NCBI RefSeq assembly: GCF_000344135.1
Contig: NZ_BAOP01000004.1
Coordinates: forward strand, 229,312-293,311
Direction: 5' to 3'
Origin: Gordonia malaquae NBRC 108250
Lineage (GTDB): Bacteria; Actinomycetota; Actinomycetes; Mycobacteriales; Mycobacteriaceae
Length of the DNA stretch: 64,000 bases
This document shows positions 31,656 to 39,899 of this stretch, in pieces. The notes below the pieces were generated by a model. It ran no database searches, was not told where the DNA came from, and saw only the letters and a list, made by a program, of their open reading frames with translations. The position numbers and the translations under genes are program-made. How positions within the stretch are numbered: the stretch's first letter is position 1; every line of letters begins with the position of its first letter.

Positions 31656-32279
31656 TCAGGCGTACGAGACGTAGACGGCAGTAATCCCAAGTTCGTCAAG
31701 TAGCTCCCACACACCAATGCCGTTGTACTTCGGGAACAACTCGTCCAGTTGCCGTCCTTGAGACAACGACGCCCAGTCGGGATCACCTTCACGTTCAGCG
31801 AAAGCGGTGGTGAGGCGCTGGATGACATCAGTTCGCAGTCCTGTGCGGGCTGGGGCGTAGGAGACACCCATCTTTTCCGCGGCAGCGGCGGCCGCGATGT
31901 CGATGGCCCAGGCTTCGGGGATCAGCTCAATCGCGGCGTTCAGCAAGCCTTTGTCATCGGGGGTACCTGACGAGTAGAGGTAGTCGGCGTCACCGGGCAC
32001 AACTGCGTTTGCGTCATTGTGCTGCTCGATGGCTTCGGCAAGGTTCATTGAACGCGCTCCCGGCGACAGGCGCCCGAGGGCGATCAGGTGCTCGCGGTAC
32101 CCTTCGTCGCCCGCAGCGTCGATGAGCAGTCGACCGAGCTTGTAGGCGCTGACCGGGTCGAGATCGATGATGTCAGCACCGGCGCTGACGACGGTGATGA
32201 GCGCGGCGTGGCCGGGCAGGACGTCGTCAGTGCGGGTGACGGCCAGGCGGGCGCCGGAGCGGCTGGTGAGTGGGGACAT
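31656..32279 (-). CDS. Unknown 207-residue protein, element 1 cargo
   Basis: Start ATG 32279 with GGAGG 6 bases upstream; the frame continues to 32675 without a ribosome site, over the 3' end of the next gene. It contains ADIIDLDPVSAYKLGRLLID and a helical C-terminus ending in VWELLDELGITAVYVSYA. Soluble. No family recognised. It lies 59 bases after the glycosyltransferase gene and may be co-transcribed with it. Confidence 0.6.
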   Translation of the reverse strand: MSPLTSRSGARLAVTRTDDVLPGHAALITVVSAGADIIDLDPVSAYKLGRLLIDAAGDEGYREHLIALGRLSPGARSMNLAEAIEQHNDANAVVPGDADYLYSSGTPDDKGLLNAAIELIPEAWAIDIAAAAAAEKMGVSYAPARTGLRTDVIQRLTTAFAEREGDPDWASLSQGRQLDELFPKYNGIGVWELLDELGITAVYVSYA

Positions 32280-32338
32280 GACGGCCTCCAGGGGCTCAGT
32301 GGACAGGTCACCGAGCCCCCGGTGGCCGCTGCGCGGCC

Positions 32339-33688
32339 TCAGATGCCGTAGTCGAAGTCGATCAACATGAACGTCGATACCCAGACGCCGAGCACGCACC
32401 AGGCGACAAGGCTGCCAATCACAGCGACACCGCCGGCCCACCGCTTCCGGCACGTCGCTCGCGCGGCCGCGCTGATGGCCAGGACGGCGAAGCTCAGCAT
32501 GAGCAGCGAGACCGGGATCAGCAGCAGCCGCGGCCGACTGTGCATGATTCCGCCCGAGCCCAGGACGATGACGGCCACGCCGACAGAGAACAGCCATGGC
32601 TGCCAGGGCAGGCGGCCGCGCACGACCGGCCACAGTCCCGCCGCGCATAGCGCTGCCGCGACGATCATCGACCACGCCGAGATCGTGTACCCGGCCGCGG
32701 TCGCGTCCGCGAAGCCGCCGACAACGTGATCACCGATCCAGCCGACCGTCGACCGCCCCCAGTCCCATCCGCTACCCCACCCACGGTCTTGGATGGCGAA
32801 GTATCCTCCGGCGCTGCGTGTTTGAGCGCTGGCCCAGAGCAAGTAGCTGCCGATCCCCAGTGCTCCGACGATGGGCGCCGTCACGGCCGCCCAGGGAAAA
32901 GTCGTGGCCGCGAAGGTACCGCGTCGTCGCCAGTAGTCGATGAGCTCGACCGCTGCCGCGATGGCGAGCGTGACGACCAGGGCCGCGCCGGTGAGGCGGG
33001 TGAGGCCGGCGGCCAGGACCAGGACACCGGCGACGCCGAAGCGGCTGCGGATCATCGCGACGAGCGCCCATACCGCCAGTGCGGTGAACAAGGACTCCGA
33101 GTAGGGCATCTGGTAGACGATGCCCATCGGTGCGCCGAAGACTACAACGGACGCGACGACGGAGACGGCGATCGAGGCGGCCAGGCCGGCCTCTCGGCCG
33201 GTGGCCCGCGTCCAGATCTCCAGGGCCAGGGCGGCGGCGCCCCAGGCCAGAGCGAGCGAGGCTGCTGCCGACGTGACGACGGCGGCGATGAGCGTCGCGT
33301 CGTCGACGCCGAAGATCGTCAGCGGCGCGTCGACGACGCGGACGACGGTCGGATAACCGGGGAAGAACGCGACGGAGCGCAGTATCGTCGGCTCGGCGGG
33401 ATCAGCGGTGTATGTGAAGCCTGCGTAGCCGTGGTCGGCGATCAGGGTCATCCACTTGGCGTCCCACTGGGTCAATGCGGCGCGGAGAGTCGAACCATGG
33501 CCGCGGGCCGCGACGTCAACGACGATGAGCTGCACCAGCCACACCACCGCGGCGGCCGCGAACGCGCTGGTGCCGACGACGAGGGAGGCGAGCCTGGTAC
33601 GAGGGGGCGTCTCCACTGAGGCGGCGAGGAAGTCATAACGGGGGTGTTCGAGAGCGTAATGGGGGTGGTCGAGAGTACTGGCGGTCAT
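32339..33688 (-). CDS. GT-C fold mannosyltransferase-like membrane protein (PIG-V type)
   Basis: A 449-residue polytopic membrane protein with about ten hydrophobic helices. After the first helix (SAFAAAAVVWLVQLIVVDVAA) comes a periplasmic loop QWDAKWMTLIADHGYAGF and then SVAFFPGYPTVVRVVDAPL. The WDAKW...HGY...FFPxYP pattern is the signature of PIG-V-like GT-C glycosyltransferases, which use polyprenyl-phosphate mannose on the outer side of the membrane. Strong GGGAGGAG site before the ATG. It is unusual cargo for an integrative element: it could alter cell-envelope glycans, for example surface receptors or exclusion. Substrate unknown. Confidence 0.75.
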   Translation of the reverse strand: MTASTLDHPHYALEHPRYDFLAASVETPPRTRLASLVVGTSAFAAAAVVWLVQLIVVDVAARGHGSTLRAALTQWDAKWMTLIADHGYAGFTYTADPAEPTILRSVAFFPGYPTVVRVVDAPLTIFGVDDATLIAAVVTSAAASLALAWGAAALALEIWTRATGREAGLAASIAVSVVASVVVFGAPMGIVYQMPYSESLFTALAVWALVAMIRSRFGVAGVLVLAAGLTRLTGAALVVTLAIAAAVELIDYWRRRGTFAATTFPWAAVTAPIVGALGIGSYLLWASAQTRSAGGYFAIQDRGWGSGWDWGRSTVGWIGDHVVGGFADATAAGYTISAWSMIVAAALCAAGLWPVVRGRLPWQPWLFSVGVAVIVLGSGGIMHSRPRLLLIPVSLLMLSFAVLAISAAARATCRKRWAGGVAVIGSLVAWCVLGVWVSTFMLIDFDYGI

Positions 33689-33718
33689 CGTGCTCCTCCC
33701 GGGTCGATGTGCAGACGA

Positions 33719-33755
33719 CGAAGGCCGCCGCTGCCGTGTGCAGCGGCGGCCTTCG
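33719..33755. terminator. Terminator after the J-like membrane protein gene region
   Basis: CGAAGGCCGCCGCTG and CAGCGGCGGCCTTCG form a 15-base perfect stem with a 7-base loop, downstream of the leftward gene ending at 33787. Confidence 0.8.
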
Positions 33756-33786
33756 CGTGCGGTTGCAGGGCGTTAGAAGAGCGGGG

Positions 33787-34851
33787 TCACTCCATCACTC
33801 CGCACCCGCTCACGTCAGCACCCTGGCCCAGAGGGACAGAGTCGGCGAACAAGTAGAGATTGGCCTTGTAGAGCTTGGCCGAACCGCGCATCATCACCCA
33901 CAGGAGGCTCTTGTCGAACGCGTCGGGCAAGATCGCTGAGGCGAAGTTCATGTTGGTCTCGGTGCCGTTGGCCGCTTGCGGGATCGAGAGGCCGTCCCGG
34001 GCCTCGACACGGTAGAAGCCGCTGCTCTGGGGCTTTGCAAGGCTGAACTGCTTGGGTGCGCGGCTGGCGTCGGCCTCGCTGTATTCGGCGACGACCTTGC
34101 CGCTCGGGTCCACCACGGCCAGGATGTCGTTCTCGCGTGAGACCCCGGGCCAGGCGACGCCGACGTTCTTGTCCTGGAACTGCGTCAGACCTTCGTACGG
34201 GGTGCTGAACACGGCCGAGACCCTGCCCCCGCTCCAGTCTGTCGTCGCCATGCCTGCGAAACTGCTCGGCAGGTCGTAGGCCTCGGTGAGCATGACGACC
34301 CAGCGCGGCTGCCACTTTCGGTCACTCTTGTCCTTGAATGCCGCGGAAGGTAGATCGGTGTTGTCGACCCTCCAGCACTTCCCCGCGTTTGAGTCCCCCG
34401 CCTCGCCAGAGTTCGATCGGTTGGTATCGTCCCCGGCGACAGTCGTATCCGCACTACCGCCTGTGCACGACGCAACAGTGATGACCAGGACCAGGAGAAC
34501 GGCGAGTCCACCGGCGACGGCCGCGAGGACACGGCGCGGGATGGCCGCGAGCTGTGCGCCGAGGCCACTGGCTGCGGGTCGGCCAGGCTGAGCCCTCGCC
34601 AGCTCGTGCAGTTCGTCCGGGGTCCACGGCTTGGCGTGCGGGTTGGTCAGCCGCTGGTCGTAGACCTGCTTCTTGCCGACGTCGCCGAGGATGGCACGGG
34701 CCTGTTCCATCAGGTGTCGCTCGGGGCCGATCGTCGTCTGAGAGATCCGGTGCGACAACTGCGCGAGCAGTGCGTGCGAGGGCGCTCGGCTGTCGAGGCC
34801 GAGCGAGGCGTAGTAGTCGACAGGCCGCTGGGCAGAACCGTTTTCGGGCAT
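33787..34851 (-). CDS. J-domain-like single-span membrane protein
   Basis: A 354-residue protein. Residues 10-75 resemble a degenerate J domain (VDYYASLGLDSRAPSHALLA, then ARAILGDVGKKQVYDQRL) but lack the HPD tripeptide needed to stimulate Hsp70. One transmembrane helix follows at about 110-135 (RVLAAVAGGLAVLLVLVITVASC), and the remaining 210 residues are predicted outside, with two Cys (GKCWRVDNT and VSGCGVME). GAAGGA precedes the ATG. Possibly a scaffold of the transfer apparatus or a surface protein. The function is not known. Confidence 0.6.
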   Translation of the reverse strand: MPENGSAQRPVDYYASLGLDSRAPSHALLAQLSHRISQTTIGPERHLMEQARAILGDVGKKQVYDQRLTNPHAKPWTPDELHELARAQPGRPAASGLGAQLAAIPRRVLAAVAGGLAVLLVLVITVASCTGGSADTTVAGDDTNRSNSGEAGDSNAGKCWRVDNTDLPSAAFKDKSDRKWQPRWVVMLTEAYDLPSSFAGMATTDWSGGRVSAVFSTPYEGLTQFQDKNVGVAWPGVSRENDILAVVDPSGKVVAEYSEADASRAPKQFSLAKPQSSGFYRVEARDGLSIPQAANGTETNMNFASAILPDAFDKSLLWVMMRGSAKLYKANLYLFADSVPLGQGADVSGCGVME

Positions 34852-34936
34852 GGTGAATCCTTCACGGGTATGGGTGAGTCACCGATCACGCGAGGCGTGT
34901 CGGCGGTGATGGAAGGGCCCCGATCGGGGCGAAGCT

Positions 34937-35233
34937 CTACGCCCCGTCGAGAGTGTCGGCTGCGGCCCCGTCGGCCTCAGCCAGGAGGAAGAGGGCGCTG
35001 GGGCGCATGCCGAGTGCGACCGCGATGTCCCACAGGGCATCTGAGGCGATCGAGGCCGTGCTGTTCTCCAGTCGAGCGATGGCCGAGCGGCTCATCCCCG
35101 CTGCTTCCGCGAGTTCTGTCTGGGTCAGACCGGCCTCGCGACGCGCCGCGGTCAGCGCATCGGCGAGCGCGCGTCTACGCACAGCGCGGATCCTGCGCTG
35201 CGCGTCGCTCAGTCGCTTCTCGGGCACGGCCAT
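34937..35233 (-). CDS. XRE-family HTH regulator
   Basis: A 98-residue protein with a clear Cro/CI-type helix-turn-helix: LTAARREAGLTQTELAEAAG then MSRSAIARLENSTASI. The short tail is Ala-rich. It lies between the integrase and the membrane-protein gene and may control cargo or transfer genes of element 1. The region 35234-35443 upstream holds its promoter and, at 35382, a terminator for the integrase. Confidence 0.85.
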   Translation of the reverse strand: MAVPEKRLSDAQRRIRAVRRRALADALTAARREAGLTQTELAEAAGMSRSAIARLENSTASIASDALWDIAVALGMRPSALFLLAEADGAAADTLDGA

Positions 35234-35381
35234 GTGCCCAGTTTGTCACGGGTGCACGCGGGTACTGCTGCACGATTCCCTCCTCTCACAAGCATGTAGC
35301 CGCGCGGCTACACGGGATACATTACGGATCATCCGACAATGCGCAAGAGCAGGATCACCGCGAGTCGGCTTCCTGAATGAC

Positions 35382-35416
35382 GAAGACCCGCGGCACTGGG
35401 TGTGCTGCGGGTCTTC
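35382..35416 (-). terminator. Terminator of integrase 1
   Basis: GAAGACCCGC and GCGGGTCTTC form a 10-base stem 28 bases past the integrase stop. Confidence 0.7.
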
Positions 35417-35443
35417 TCGTGGTGGCCGCTGTGCGGCCATCGC

Positions 35444-36676
35444 TCAGCGGGCCATCTTGCGGGCCAGTTCGTCGTCTCTGGTGCCAGCCTTCTGGTACCT
35501 CATCGCGGCCTCGACCGTCGTGTGGCCGAGACGCGCCATGATCTCCTTCAGGGTCGCGCCCGTCTGCGCGAACCGTGTTCCGTCGTAGGCGCGCAGGGAG
35601 TGGAAGGCCAGATCGGGGCGACCGGCCTTCGTCCGTGCGACGTCCCAATGGCCGGCGAAGGTCGAGTGCGGCAGAGGTCCACCGGTCGTGGTGCTGGGAC
35701 AGAGCAGCTCATCGGGCGCTCTCCCCTCCGCCGCAGCAGCAAGGGCCGCGGCGTCGATGCCGAAGACCGGGACGGTGCGGCTGTTGCGCGTCTTCGTCTT
35801 TCCACGCTGGCGACCTGAGGTCGGCGTGTAGCTGATCGCCTCACCGACGGGGAGTCGGACGCAGGCGACGTCGCCGTGCTCGTTGCGCTCGATGGCCAGG
35901 TCGCCGGCGCGCATGGCCGAGGCCTCCCCGTAGCGCAGGCCGGCGAAGCCGGCCATGATGACCAGCGGCACATACCTGTCGGGGATCGTGCTGAGAACGA
36001 CGGCCAATTCGTCGTCGGTGGGCGGGTCCCGTTCGATTCCGGTGGATGCCCTGGACGCACCCTTGATCTGACACGGGCTCTTGTCGATGAGGTCGTCCTC
36101 GACTGCGGTGTGCAGCACGGCCCGTAGGTGGTCGTAGGCGCGGGCGACAGCCGTCGCCTTCCCACTACGTATTGCGGTGCTGTGCCACTCGCGGACCATC
36201 TCAGCGGTGATCTCGTCGATGGGCACGGCGGCGAACGAGTACAGACGGCCAGCAGGTTTGGCCCGGTGTCCCCGCCGCTTGGGCTCGGCTGGGCGCCACA
36301 AGTTCTCGTAGTTGTAGCGGGTGGTCGCGGCCAGTGGTTCACCCTTGGAGTTGGCGCGAGTGTCGATCCACTTCGCCGCGTACTCCCCCGCCGGGATCGA
36401 CTTCTGCGCGGCGATGGTGGCCTGCCGCTCGGCCTCGGCCGCGGCAGCCTCAGCCTCGGCCGCGACGACGTCCGGGTGCTTCCAGGTGCCGTTGGCGATG
36501 GATGCCTGGATCTGAGCCAGCCACGTTCGGGCGAGCTTCTTGGTCTCGAAGGTGTGTGGTGCTGAGATGCGGCGCTGCGCTGCGGTGAGTCCGGTCAGCC
36601 CCAGCGGGTCCGGCGCGGTATAGCGGGCGCGGTAGCGCTTCCCGCGCTTGTCGATGATGCCGAATGCCTCGGCCAT
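35444..36676 (-). CDS. Tyrosine integrase of element 1
   Basis: A 410-residue phage-type integrase. An AP2-like arm-binding part lies at the N-terminus (IDKRGKRYRARYTAP, with KKLARTWLAQIQ), a core-binding helical domain at about 90-190, and the catalytic domain at 210-405: AGLRYGEASAM (Arg), HSLRAYDGTRF (HxxR) and LGHTTVEAAMRYQ (His, Tyr). It reads away from the att site 150 bases to its right. It resembles integrase 2 closely in layout and in the ending MRYQ-AGTRDDELAR, which explains why both elements use tRNA-Asn. Confidence 0.95.
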   Translation of the reverse strand: MAEAFGIIDKRGKRYRARYTAPDPLGLTGLTAAQRRISAPHTFETKKLARTWLAQIQASIANGTWKHPDVVAAEAEAAAAEAERQATIAAQKSIPAGEYAAKWIDTRANSKGEPLAATTRYNYENLWRPAEPKRRGHRAKPAGRLYSFAAVPIDEITAEMVREWHSTAIRSGKATAVARAYDHLRAVLHTAVEDDLIDKSPCQIKGASRASTGIERDPPTDDELAVVLSTIPDRYVPLVIMAGFAGLRYGEASAMRAGDLAIERNEHGDVACVRLPVGEAISYTPTSGRQRGKTKTRNSRTVPVFGIDAAALAAAAEGRAPDELLCPSTTTGGPLPHSTFAGHWDVARTKAGRPDLAFHSLRAYDGTRFAQTGATLKEIMARLGHTTVEAAMRYQKAGTRDDELARKMAR

Positions 36677-36703
36677 GTGATCCCCCTGTCGGAGCTGGAG
36701 TCG

Positions 36704-36826
36704 GTGGGTACGAAAGTGGGTACCTGGTGGGTACCCAGGATGCCCCGGGTTGCCGTTTCTTGCATATTGCTGCGGTTATCCATACCGGTTGACCTAGCAC
36801 TTTCCGCGCCTACCTGAGGTACCCAT
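36704..36826. promoter_or_regulatory. Candidate integrase arm sites, right end of element 1
   Basis: GTGGGTAC at 36704, 36716 and 36727, and the inverted copy GTACCCAT at 36819-36826. They match the pair at 11372-11390 at the other end. They lie between the integrase start and att copy 2. Confidence 0.5.
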
Positions 36827-36831
36827 ACTAG

Positions 36832-36852
36832 TTCGAGTCCAGTTGGGGGAGC
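36832..36852 (+). other. att core copy 2, junction of elements 1 and 2
   Basis: An exact 21-base copy of the tRNA-Asn 3' end. The sequence to its left is unrelated to tRNA-Asn beyond a few bases, so it is not a tRNA. It marks the right end of element 1 and the left end of element 2. Confidence 0.92.
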
Positions 36853-36855
36853 AAG

Positions 36856-36883
36856 GAAAACCCGCTGGTCACAGCGGGTTTTC
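36856..36883 (+). terminator. Terminator at left end of element 2
   Basis: GAAAACCCGCTG and CAGCGGGTTTTC with a 4-base loop and a T-rich tail, 4 bases after att copy 2. It is very like the hairpins at 11316 and 47743. Confidence 0.8.
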
Positions 36884-36911
36884 TTCTTTTCTGCGATCAA
36901 TTTTTGGGCGC

Positions 36912-36930
36912 CGTGGGGTCAGCGTGGGGT
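36912..36930. promoter_or_regulatory. Candidate integrase arm site, left end of element 2
   Basis: CGTGGGGTCAGCGTGGGGT, itself a direct repeat of GTGGGGT, is present in identical form at 47601-47619 near the other end of element 2. Confidence 0.5.
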
Positions 36931-37093
36931 TGTAGCTTGATGGGGTCGATCCGGGCATAGGTATGACACCCGCCTCTTTGCGGCTTCTTGCGGTGGCTGG
37001 TACTTTCGGCGTTGTACAACGAGTGTCGTCACTTTTTGATGGCTATGTCGGCTCGGTGTTGGGTGAACGGTCCACGGACCCGACGAACCTGCG

Positions 37094-37123
37094 CCGTGTG
37101 CATGGTGTGAACCCCGCACACGG
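37094..37123. repeat. Hairpin upstream of the element 2 excisionase/rep operon
   Basis: CCGTGTGC (37094-37101) and GCACACGG (37116-37123) form a perfect 8-base stem with a 14-base loop. The 36931-37199 stretch has no gene; the hairpin is a candidate double-strand origin for the HUH Rep, which usually nicks a stem-loop near its own gene. Confidence 0.35.
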
Positions 37124-37199
37124 ACCAACCCCGGGTCACGCGATGTTCCCCCACGGACCCGCGTAACTGGCACCAAGCATCCACAGGGATCGCGAAGCA

Positions 37200-37215
37200 C
37201 TCCTCTCCCGAGGAG
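37200..37215 (+). promoter_or_regulatory. Hairpin covering the ribosome site of excisionase 2
   Basis: CTCCTC (37200-37205) pairs with GAGGAG (37210-37215) across a 4-base loop; the right arm is the ribosome site for the ATG at 37222. Confidence 0.45.
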
Positions 37216-37221
37216 GGCTTC

Positions 37222-37455
37222 ATGCCTGCCGCCGCCCCGTCCACCCCTCAGACCGATCTGGTCCTCATCGACGGCCGCGCCGCCGTCACGGTCGCCCGTA
37301 CCGCCGCGCTGCTCGATCTGTCCGACGACACCATTTTCCGGCTGATCGATGCCGGTGAACTATCAACGCCCGCACGGCGACCACGCACGCGTGGCGTGAC
37401 CGTACTCGTCACGGCCGAGTCGATCCGCGATTACCTCTACGGCGGTGCCGCATGA
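37222..37455 (+). CDS. Excisionase-like small HTH protein of element 2
   Basis: A 77-residue AlpA/Xis-type winged-helix protein: VARTAALLDLSDDTIFRLID, wing RPRTRGVTVLVT, end SIRDYLYG. It is homologous to the 67-residue protein at the same place in element 1. The ATG at 37222 has GAGGAGG upstream, inside a hairpin. Its stop overlaps the rep start (ATGA), so excision and replication are translationally coupled here. Confidence 0.78.
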   Translation: MPAAAPSTPQTDLVLIDGRAAVTVARTAALLDLSDDTIFRLIDAGELSTPARRPRTRGVTVLVTAESIRDYLYGGAA

Positions 37456-39623
37456 GCACCGCAATGGTCCTCGACTGGACCACCATCGAACCGCCCCTGT
37501 CCCCTGCTGTTTCTCTCCCGTCTTCCGAACCGGACGACGAAACGCACCCGGATCGGGCCGCAGACGGATTTGTAATCAAAACGGATTCGGCTGCATCGGC
37601 CGATTCCGATGCCTCAGAGGACCGCCCGGGAACCATCGCTGAACTGGCCTTTAGGGTCCCAACGCGTGCGCGCCACTTCTTGGGTTGGCGCGCAGCCGTT
37701 TTGGAAACGGCTGCAGATCCTGCGCCCGAAACGTCCGATTTCGCGGAATTAGCTGTGCCGGGTGCGGACCCTGGTGATGACGTGTTGCCGTTCGTCGTGG
37801 AGTCCACCGACGAGCAGGTTGCCGAGGCGCGTCGGTTCTTCAGGGACGCGAAGGGGGCCGAGTCCAAGGCCCAGAAGTCTCGTGCCCGTACGCAGTCCCG
37901 CGTCTTCTCGGTGATGCAGTATCGGAAGAACCCCGACAGCGGCGTGGTAATGCTCACACAGGAGCAGATCGACCAGGGGATCAAGACCTTGGGCGGCCGT
38001 CTGCATAAGTGGGCGTACATCTGGCATCCGTACGACCGTCTCGTTGAGGTTGAGGAGTCGACGGGTGAGGTGACTTGCTGCGGCGTCAAGGGTTTGCACG
38101 CGCACATGGTGCTGTGGATTGCCGATTCGGATGGCCCTCGGCCCTCTATCCGCACCATTTCCGACGCCTTCGCGATTCCGAGCGCCGTTGTGCGGACCCC
38201 GAAGGAGACGACGGCGGATGATCCTGCATCGGTCGAACACAAGGGCCGTGGCGCGGCCGAGAAGGCGTTCTACGACCTGTGCGAGTATCTGCCGCACGAG
38301 TCTCGGGGGTCCGATGCGATCCCCGGCATCCACCAGCAGGATCGCCACTACTTGGTGGACAAGACCCAACCCGGCAAACCCGGTAAGTACCAGTACGGCC
38401 GTGGCCGGGTGGTCGCGAACTTCGCCTTCGGTCGTGAGCTGGATGCGCACATGGCCACGCGCCACAACGCGGCTACCGACGGCGGCAGCGGGGCCAAACT
38501 CAGCAAGCTCTACCAGGCGGTCGGTAGCGGCTCGCTGACCCTGCGGCAAGTCCGCGAACGGGAGCCGGCGATCTACTTCGCCAAGGGCACGATCGCCCAC
38601 CTTCAGAAGTGCCGTGACGATTACCTGCTGCGCGCCCCGCTGCCGCCGTTCCGCACGAATTACTACATCGGCGGACCGGCCCGGACGGGCAAGAGCACTG
38701 TTGCGGTCCTGTATGCCGAGACGCTCGCCCGTCAGCTGTACCCGGGCCTCGCGCTCGATGAAGCGATCTACATGGTTGGCCGTCCGGGCGTCGCATTCCA
38801 GAGCTACGACGGTCAGCCGATCCTGATCTGGGACGACTACCGGCCGCTCTCGATCATCGAGGCCATCGGCGGCGACGTGCGCCAGCGAGATTCGATCTGG
38901 CCGGTCCTGGACATCGATCCGAAGCGGGTCCAGGTCAACAAGAAGTTCGGTGCGGTTTCGCTGTTGAACTCGGTCAACATCATCACCGGCATTCAGTCGT
39001 ACGTGGAATTTCTCGATGGTCTCGCGGGCGAGTACACCGACAAGAAGACCGGAGAGAGGGTCGAGGTCGAGGACAAGGACCAGGCATACGGTCGGGTTCC
39101 CCTCGTCGCAGCGGTGACCTCGGAGACCATCGATTTTTATCTCAATCGGGGGTTCGCCGGTCGCTCCGACTCGTACCAGGATTTCGATCCGGTCGCCCGA
39201 ATCCGGGCGAACATGGGCCGCGTCATCGACACGATCGACGCGCTCCCGACCGAGGCCGCCAAGGAGCAATTCCGGGAAGCGGCGGGAGCGCGAATGCTCG
39301 GCGGCATGGTCCAGGCGCACCTGGATTTGAAGCCGACCCCGGCGGCGTTGACCGCCGCCGAAGCACTCGCCGAGCTGGAGGCGACGACAACGGTCGAAGG
39401 CCCCGAAGAACTGGCCGCCGAAGCGTTGGCCAATGATTCCGCCACCGCCGCCGAAGCGATGGTGGCCGCCGATGAACGTTCCGCGCAGGAGCGGTACGCC
39501 TGCGCGGACGGCCCCGCCTGGTCCCGAAACCCATTCGTGCCCGAAGCCCAACCCGAAATGGCGCGGTACCGCACCGAGCGGTTGCTCTCACACCCCGCAT
39601 TGACGAACACCATCAACACCTAG
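37452..39623 (+). CDS. Replication initiator: HUH endonuclease fused to SF3-like helicase
   Basis: A 723-residue Rep. After about 110 variable residues comes an HUH nuclease: SVMQYRKNPDSG (motif I-like), KGLHAHMVLW with the His-x-His pair near residues 215-217, and FYDLCEYLPHES with the candidate nicking Tyr near 278. Then an SF3-type ATPase: YYIGGPARTGKST (Walker A near 406), ILIWDDYRPL (Walker B near 455) and NIITGIQSYVEF (motif C-like). The same domain order occurs in Rep of CRESS-DNA viruses and related bacterial plasmids. It would nick the origin and unwind the excised circle for rolling-circle replication. The Ala/Glu-rich C-terminus is probably disordered. Confidence 0.8.
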   Translation: MSTAMVLDWTTIEPPLSPAVSLPSSEPDDETHPDRAADGFVIKTDSAASADSDASEDRPGTIAELAFRVPTRARHFLGWRAAVLETAADPAPETSDFAELAVPGADPGDDVLPFVVESTDEQVAEARRFFRDAKGAESKAQKSRARTQSRVFSVMQYRKNPDSGVVMLTQEQIDQGIKTLGGRLHKWAYIWHPYDRLVEVEESTGEVTCCGVKGLHAHMVLWIADSDGPRPSIRTISDAFAIPSAVVRTPKETTADDPASVEHKGRGAAEKAFYDLCEYLPHESRGSDAIPGIHQQDRHYLVDKTQPGKPGKYQYGRGRVVANFAFGRELDAHMATRHNAATDGGSGAKLSKLYQAVGSGSLTLRQVREREPAIYFAKGTIAHLQKCRDDYLLRAPLPPFRTNYYIGGPARTGKSTVAVLYAETLARQLYPGLALDEAIYMVGRPGVAFQSYDGQPILIWDDYRPLSIIEAIGGDVRQRDSIWPVLDIDPKRVQVNKKFGAVSLLNSVNIITGIQSYVEFLDGLAGEYTDKKTGERVEVEDKDQAYGRVPLVAAVTSETIDFYLNRGFAGRSDSYQDFDPVARIRANMGRVIDTIDALPTEAAKEQFREAAGARMLGGMVQAHLDLKPTPAALTAAEALAELEATTTVEGPEELAAEALANDSATAAEAMVAADERSAQERYACADGPAWSRNPFVPEAQPEMARYRTERLLSHPALTNTINT

Positions 39624-39635
39624 AAGGAGAAGAAC

Positions 39636-39899
39636 ATGGCAACGAAGAACCTCGATGAACTGCTCGCCGACGCTCAGGCTCGCGTCGCCGAGCTGAAGAA
39701 GAAGCAGCGGGCGAAGGAGGCTCGCGAAGCGACCAAGATCGGTAAGCGCCTGCACTCGAAGATCGGCGAAGGCCGTGAGTCGTTCACCGCCGAGTTCAAG
39801 CTCATCCGCGATGAGCTTTTCCCTCCGGAATCGACCCCGGACGAGACACGGGAACAGACCACCGAAGCGACTTGGGGTGGTGGTCATCATGGCGAGTAG
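39636..39899 (+). CDS. Small charged helical protein between rep and mobC
   Basis: An 87-residue protein starting 12 bases after the rep stop, with AAGGAGAAG upstream. N-terminal two thirds is a basic coiled helix (ARVAELKKKQRAKEAREATK); the end GGGHHGE overlaps the next start. It could be a relaxosome or copy-control protein. No family recognised. Confidence 0.6.
   Translation: MATKNLDELLADAQARVAELKKKQRAKEAREATKIGKRLHSKIGEGRESFTAEFKLIRDELFPPESTPDETREQTTEATWGGGHHGE

Larger units (their letters stand above)
11311..36852. mobile_element. Element 1: 25.5-kb integrative mobilisable/conjugative element
   Basis: The element lies between att copies 1 and 2 and is integrated in tRNA-Asn. From left to right it holds an excisionase-like gene, a replication block (primase-helicase, DNA polymerase I, redoxin), a DUF2637 protein, an oriT-like region, a MobV-like relaxase, a coupling ATPase with its repressor, three membrane proteins, ArdA, a second tyrosine recombinase, assorted cargo, and the integrase next to the right att. 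No VirB4-like or FtsK/TraB-like motor was found. Its plasmid-like replication set implies that the excised circle replicates. It is tandem with element 2. Confidence 0.88.

Noticed and set aside
36832..36852. Second tRNA-Asn gene at att copy 2 or 3
   Set aside because: Only the T-loop to 3' end is present; no acceptor 5' strand, D-arm or anticodon arm lies upstream.
11311..36852. Element 1 as a prophage
   Set aside because: The polymerase and primase are phage-like, but there are no capsid, terminase, portal, tail or lysis genes, and a relaxase and coupling ATPase are present.
37749..39551. Minus-strand open frame (600 codons) opposite rep
   Set aside because: Long only because of the GC content; the plus strand encodes the HUH and SF3 motifs.
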